Shown here: positions 60,348 to 64,000 of the stretch, piece by piece | Layout of the letters: the number at the start of each line of letters is the position of its first letter | How positions within the stretch are numbered: the stretch's first letter is position 1 | The notes under the pieces: model-generated | What the model was told of the DNA's origin: nothing | The model's input: the letters and a program-made list of their open reading frames with translations, nothing else | The model's database searches: none | Made by a program: the position numbers and the translations under genes | Assembly (NCBI RefSeq): GCF_010731615.1 | Contig: NZ_AP022618.1 | Coordinates: forward strand, 1,736,001-1,800,000 | Length of the DNA stretch: 64,000 nucleotides | From: Mycolicibacterium insubricum | GTDB lineage: Bacteria; Actinomycetota; Actinomycetes; Mycobacteriales; Mycobacteriaceae | Direction of reading: 5' to 3'

Positions 60348-61202
60348 TCAGAAACTCGTCTTCGGGAAGAACACCAGGTACATCTGACTGATCAGCGCAT
60401 TCGCCAGCAGCAACAGCAGGATCGACTGGACGACAGCGGCATTGACCGAGTTCGCCACACCGGCGGGACCGCCCCGGGTGTCCAGGCCCTTGTAGCAGGC
60501 GATGACGGCGACGATGACGCCGAACACGATGGCCTTGATCAGGGTGAGGACGAGGTCGTCGACGGTGGCGAACGACGAGAACGTCGTGGTGTAGCTGCCC
60601 GGCGTGCCGCCCTGCAGGATGACGGTGAACGCATAACCGGCGAGGAACCCGATGAAGCAGGTGAACCCGGTCAGCGCCACCGACACCAGCACGGCGGCGG
60701 CCAGCCGGGGCACCACGAGGCGGCGGATCACCGAGATCCCCATGACCTCCATGGCATCGGTTTCGTCGCGGATGGTCCGGGCGCCCAGGTCCGCGCTCAT
60801 CGACGAGCCGACGGCGGCGGCCATCAGGATCGCCGCGACCAGCGGTGCGCCCTGTTTGATCACGGCCAGCCCGTTGGCCGCGCCGGCCAGTGCGGTGGCG
60901 CCGAGTTGTCCTGCAAGCAGGCTGAATTGGACGGCGAGCGTGACGCTGATGGGCACCGCGATGAACAACGTCGGCACCACGGCGGTACGCGCCATGAACA
61001 CGGCCTGGTCGACGAACTCCCAGAACGGGAAGCGGCCCCGCACCAGATCGGCGGCCAGATACTGGACCGTGCGCACCGCGAGCACGCACTGACCGCCGAC
61101 GGTTCGCAGCGAGGCGAGGGGGTGTCGGTCCAGATACCCCTGCCCCCAACGCAGCACCCGATCTGTTGCCGCGGTCTCGATATCCGCAACCCCGGGTGTC
61201 AC
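60348..61202 (-). CDS. yrbEA: YrbEA permease, mce operon 2
   Basis: 284 residues from GTG 61202, two bases after the P450 stop; the much longer frame upstream is a P450 shadow. Motifs are SMSADLGARTIRDETDAMEV followed by MGISVIRRLVVPRLAAAVLV, a late CYKGLDTRGGPAGVANSVN, and membrane helices throughout. RDETDA carries a Thr at the third position of EExDA, a tolerated variant. It works with YrbEB and an MceG ATPase encoded elsewhere. Confidence 0.92.
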   Translation of the reverse strand: MTPGVADIETAATDRVLRWGQGYLDRHPLASLRTVGGQCVLAVRTVQYLAADLVRGRFPFWEFVDQAVFMARTAVVPTLFIAVPISVTLAVQFSLLAGQLGATALAGAANGLAVIKQGAPLVAAILMAAAVGSSMSADLGARTIRDETDAMEVMGISVIRRLVVPRLAAAVLVSVALTGFTCFIGFLAGYAFTVILQGGTPGSYTTTFSSFATVDDLVLTLIKAIVFGVIVAVIACYKGLDTRGGPAGVANSVNAAVVQSILLLLLANALISQMYLVFFPKTSF

Positions 61203-61204
61203 GG

Positions 61205-62473
61205 TCAGTGGGCCCCGAAGATGAGGTTGAGCCGCTTGAGGCCACGCAGCATGAAGCTCGGCTCGTACTCGTAGTCGTTGTCGGCGGAGAGCTCGATGGT
61301 GGCGAACCGGCGGCCGATCTCCGCCAACGCGATTCGGGCCTGCAGCCGCGCCAGTGCGGCGCCCATGCAGGCGTGGATACCCTGGCCGAACGCCAGATGT
61401 GTTCGGGCGTTCGGTCGCTGCGGGTTGAACTCCTCGCCGTCGTCGTACTGCGACTCGTCGCGGTTGGCCGAACCGAAGACCAGCACGACCAGCGAGCCGG
61501 CCGGAATCGTGTAGTCGCCCAGGACCGCTTCGGCCTTGGTGATGCGGAACATCGACTGCACCGGTGTCAGGAAGCGCAGTGCCTCCTCGACCAGCAGGTC
61601 GGCGTGGGCGTCGGGGTCCTGCTGCAGCCAGCGCCACCACCGCGGGTTCAGTGCCAGCTGGTGCAGGGTGCCGGTCATCAGCTTGCGGGAGGTCTCGTTG
61701 CCCGCGATCAGGATCTGCTGGATGATGCTCAGCGCCGCGCCGGTGGTCAGTGGCTCGTCGTCGTTGGCGTTGGAGGCCTGCACCAGCCCGGTGAGCAGGT
61801 CGTCCTGCGGATTGGTGCGGCGATCCTCGAGTTCGGCGGCGAAGTAGCGCTGGTACTCCAGCAGGCTGCGGGCCTGCTCGAGGGCGCCGGCGTCGTCGAT
61901 CTCCGCGCCGATGGTCAGTGCGAACTGGTCGGACCAGCGGCGGAAGTCGTCGATCCGGTCGTCGGCGACATTGAGCGCCTGGGCGATGATCCGCAGCGGC
62001 AGCGGCGCGGCGAACTGTTCGATGATCTCCACCGGCTCGCCGGTTGGCAACGCGGTGAGTAGTTCGTCGACGATGTCGCGGATCGCGGGCTCGCGCTGGG
62101 CGACGAAGCGAGGCGTGAACGCGCGGGACACCATCCGGCGGTAGTAGTGGTGCTCGGGCGGGTCCGCGGTGAGCAGCGTCGGGATCATGTCCCAGCCCTG
62201 TTCCTTGAGTGCCTCGACCTCTGCGGCCACCGAGGCCGGCGGCGGCATCTGCGGCAGGCCGAAGGCCGACGAGAACACCTCGTGGTTGTTCAGCGCGGTC
62301 GACACCAGCTCCCGCGAGGTGACGAACCACATTCCCCGCTCGGGGACGAAGTGCACGGGTTCTTCCGCGCGCAGTGCTCGGTACCACGGGTGGGGCTCCT
62401 GCATCGTCCGCGGATCCAGCGGATCGAACGACGCGATCGGGCAGGTGGCGGGTGGGCTGCTGATGTCGGTCAA
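61205..62473 (-). CDS. Cytochrome P450 heading mce operon 2
   Basis: 422 residues from TTG 62473, chosen because GGAGAAGG lies just upstream and the length suits the family. Motifs are the I-helix AGNETSR, K-helix EEALRFLTP, FNPQRPNARTHLAFGQG, then IHACMGAALAR with the axial Cys near 369. The I-helix Asn-Glu-Thr arrangement is typical of several lipid-oxidising mycobacterial P450s. It is transcribed into yrbEA with a two-base gap. No ferredoxin gene accompanies it, unlike operon 1. The divergent promoter carries a GntR-like palindrome. Confidence 0.92.
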   Translation of the reverse strand: MTDISSPPATCPIASFDPLDPRTMQEPHPWYRALRAEEPVHFVPERGMWFVTSRELVSTALNNHEVFSSAFGLPQMPPPASVAAEVEALKEQGWDMIPTLLTADPPEHHYYRRMVSRAFTPRFVAQREPAIRDIVDELLTALPTGEPVEIIEQFAAPLPLRIIAQALNVADDRIDDFRRWSDQFALTIGAEIDDAGALEQARSLLEYQRYFAAELEDRRTNPQDDLLTGLVQASNANDDEPLTTGAALSIIQQILIAGNETSRKLMTGTLHQLALNPRWWRWLQQDPDAHADLLVEEALRFLTPVQSMFRITKAEAVLGDYTIPAGSLVVLVFGSANRDESQYDDGEEFNPQRPNARTHLAFGQGIHACMGAALARLQARIALAEIGRRFATIELSADNDYEYEPSFMLRGLKRLNLIFGAH

Positions 62474-62524
62474 GGCCTTCTCCAGGGTTGATCGGGCGAA
62501 CCGCCAGGGGTTTGGGCTGCCCTC

Positions 62525-62564
62525 TTGACTAATTGGTGGACCAATATAATAGTGACGTGGACCA
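62525..62564. promoter_or_regulatory. Divergent promoter with GntR-like palindrome
   Basis: The palindrome ATTGGT-GG-ACCAAT (62532-62545) sits between -35 TTGACT (62525-62530) and TATAAT (62545-62550) or the overlapping TAATAG, facing the SDR gene. A second TGGACCA (62558-62564) follows the first (62537-62543) by 21 bases, two helical turns. This is the typical GntR/FadR operator form. No GntR gene is in the window. Confidence 0.6.
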
Positions 62565-62606
62565 TAAATCAACCCTCGGGCGGAACGTCGGGAAAGCGGG
62601 GATTCG

Positions 62607-63398
62607 GTGCCGACAGCAGTGGTGACGGGCGCGGGCAAGGGCATCGGCCGCGCCATTTCGGAGCGTCTGGCCGCCGCCGGCGCGGATGTCGTGGTGGTGG
62701 ACATCGACCCGGTCGCGGCCGCCGAGGTGGCGGCCGCGACCGGCGGCCGTGCGGTGGTCTGCGACGTCACCGACGAGCAGTCGGTGGCGGCGGTGGCCGA
62801 CGCGGTGGGTGCGGACTCCACGATCGACGTCCTGGTCAACAATGCCGGGATCTGGAGGTCGAACACCTTGGCGCAGAGCACCGTCGCAGAGGTCGACGCG
62901 GTCCTGCGGGTCAACGTCCTGGGCACTTGGCTGGTCACCCGCGCACTGCTGGATCGCTTCGCGCCCGGCGGCGCGATCGTCAACCTGACCTCGGTGCTGG
63001 CCGAACTCGGTGGCGCCGGGCGCGGGATCTATCCGGCGTCGAAGGCGGCGCTGGTCGCCCTCACCAAACAGATGGCGACCGAGTATGCGCCGCTGGGTAT
63101 CCGGGTCAATGCGGTGGGCCCGGGCCTGATTCTCACCGACGGCACCGCCGGTGAGTTCGCCGATCCGGGACTGCGGTCGGCCATCGGCGCATCGATGCCG
63201 CTGGGCCGGCTCGGCGAACCCGACGACGTCGCCGATGCGGTGGCCTTCCTCGCCTCACCGCGGGCCGGCTACATCACCGGCCAGGTGCTCTACGTCGACG
63301 GCGGTTGGGGCATCAACGGATCGGCATTCATCGGGACCGCCGTGGCGCATTACCTGGCGGGATCGGCGGCCGGACCTCAGACGGAGGAGACACTGTGA
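62607..63398 (+). CDS. Short-chain dehydrogenase/reductase
   Basis: 263 residues from GTG 62607. Classical SDR motifs are VTGAGKGIGRAI, VDIDP (NAD preference), NNAGIW, NLTSVLAELGGAGRG with catalytic Ser, YPASK, and GYITGQVLYVDGGWGING. It follows the divergent promoter shared with the P450-mce operon and overlaps the dioxygenase start by four bases. It likely oxidises a cis-dihydrodiol or hydroxyl formed on the same substrate. Confidence 0.92.
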   Translation: MPTAVVTGAGKGIGRAISERLAAAGADVVVVDIDPVAAAEVAAATGGRAVVCDVTDEQSVAAVADAVGADSTIDVLVNNAGIWRSNTLAQSTVAEVDAVLRVNVLGTWLVTRALLDRFAPGGAIVNLTSVLAELGGAGRGIYPASKAALVALTKQMATEYAPLGIRVNAVGPGLILTDGTAGEFADPGLRSAIGASMPLGRLGEPDDVADAVAFLASPRAGYITGQVLYVDGGWGINGSAFIGTAVAHYLAGSAAGPQTEETL

Positions 63399-64000
63399 CC
63401 CAGACGACCGGCAGGACCGGCCCCGACGCGACCGCTCCGGGCCAGGCACGATCGGCCGGCCCGACCGTGCAGAGCCTGCTCGCCGAGGACACCCGCGAGG
63501 TACCGGCACCGCTGCGGGAGGAATCGTATGAATTCCTCGGCTCCGCCGACATCGACAAGGAGCGCTACTACAGCGCGGAGTTCCACCGCCTCGAGGTGGA
63601 TCGGATGTGGCGCAAGGTTTGGCAGCTGGCGTGCCGCGAGGAGGACATCCCCGAGCCGGGGGACTACCACGTCTACGACCTGGCCGACATGTCGTTGATC
63701 GTGGTCCGCACCGCCGCGGGGGAGATCAAGGCATTCCACAACTCCTGCCTGCACCGCGGCACCCGACTGTGCGACGACGCGGGCCGGGTCAACCAGCTGC
63801 GCTGCCCCTTCCACGGATTCACCTGGAGCCTGGAGGGCGACCTCACCGACGTGCCCGGGCGGTGGGACTTCCCGCATGTCGACGACGCGGAATTTGCGCT
63901 TCCGCAGGCCCGCACCGGCGTCTGGGCCGGCTTCGTCTTCGTCAACCCCGACCCGGACTCCGCCCCGCTCTCGGACTACCTCGGTGACCTGGAGCAGCAT
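63395..64000 (+). CDS. Rieske ring-hydroxylating dioxygenase alpha subunit (cut by right edge)
   Basis: 202 codons are visible from GTG 63395 (GTGA overlap with the SDR stop). The Rieske 2Fe-2S ligands are complete: NSCLHRG (C118, H120) and RCPFHG (C137, H140) in the usual spacing, followed by FTWSLEGDLTDVP and VWAGFVFVNPDPDS. The catalytic iron domain lies beyond the window. The N-terminus of 45 residues before the domain is longer than in many family members. It probably hydroxylates a ring or removes a group from the lipid taken up by mce operon 2. Confidence 0.92.
   Translation, partial: MTQTTGRTGPDATAPGQARSAGPTVQSLLAEDTREVPAPLREESYEFLGSADIDKERYYSAEFHRLEVDRMWRKVWQLACREEDIPEPGDYHVYDLADMSLIVVRTAAGEIKAFHNSCLHRGTRLCDDAGRVNQLRCPFHGFTWSLEGDLTDVPGRWDFPHVDDAEFALPQARTGVWAGFVFVNPDPDSAPLSDYLGDLEQH

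Noticed and set aside
61203..62387. Upstream extension of the yrbEA frame, and the plus-strand 61166-62062 frame
   Set aside because: Both lie over the P450, whose I-helix, ExxR and heme motifs are unambiguous.
1..64000. tRNA, rRNA or CRISPR arrays
   Set aside because: No cloverleaf, rRNA-like block or regularly spaced short repeats were found while reading both strands; a covariance-model search would be decisive.

Overview
The window is high-GC actinobacterial DNA and almost certainly comes from a mycobacterium, most like a fast-growing, metabolically versatile Mycolicibacterium. It carries two complete yrbEAB-mceABCDEF operons with Mce-associated (Mas) genes, a cutinase, an MmpS-like protein, a DUF3298-type secreted protein, a PPOX/F420-type protein and a maleylpyruvate-isomerase-like (probably mycothiol-linked) protein. 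No rRNA, tRNA, CRISPR array or insertion sequence was recognised.

Layout. (1) 1-8.4 kb is a defence island with lower GC in its right half. A coupled minus-strand operon (ParB-like protein, SNF2 helicase, DUF3883 nuclease cut by the window edge) is divergent from an HNH-like protein and a clear NaeI-type restriction endonuclease. These converge on a two-gene Gabija-like system (OLD-family GajA plus compact UvrD-like GajB). The island abuts a 5'-truncated carboxylic acid reductase pseudogene. (2) 9.2-13.3 kb holds an unknown protein, an AtoE-type short-chain fatty acid transporter, a cutinase and a methyltransferase. (3) 13.4-28.5 kb has a PDR-type ferredoxin reductase divergent from a long operon: P450, 3Fe-4S ferredoxin, yrbEA/B, mceA-F, Mas, four small secreted proteins, a SnoaL-like protein and an SDR. 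(4) 28.6-35.6 kb has a two-component 2-oxoacid dehydrogenase (E2, AceE-like E1) divergent from an Lrp/AsnC regulator, a TetR regulator divergent from an AveC-like membrane protein, and an FMN reductase. (5) 35.6-44.3 kb is an aromatic-ring degradation cluster (extradiol-type dioxygenase, FAH-family hydrolase, acetoacetyl-CoA synthetase-like ligase, FAD monooxygenase, SnoaL-like protein), with a divergent TetR regulator, a ribBA remnant and an HsaA-like flavin monooxygenase. (6) 44.5-49.5 kb holds an HxlR regulator and housekeeping or unknown genes. (7) 49.5-64 kb has a second mce operon on the minus strand (P450, yrbEA/B, mceA-F, Mas, a Cys-containing unknown, carotenoid oxygenase), divergent from an SDR and a Rieske dioxygenase cut by the right edge.

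How the parts work together. The main observation is a shared operator, AGTCATTGA-N7-TCAA, at four places. Each copy overlaps a -35 box: in front of the reductase (14.55 kb), the P450-mce operon (14.70 kb), the ring-cleavage operon and its TetR gene (41.61 kb), and the flavin-monooxygenase operon (42.51 kb). This ties lipid import (Mce), P450 oxidation with its own redox chain, and ring hydroxylation and cleavage into one probable TetR regulon, about 28 kb from end to end. I infer import and catabolism of a cyclic lipid (steroid- or terpenoid-like); the substrate cannot be read from the sequence. A separate operator-like promoter element is duplicated between the methyltransferase gene (13.4 kb) and the HxlR gene (44.5 kb), and a GntR-like palindrome controls the divergent promoters of the second mce operon (62.5 kb).
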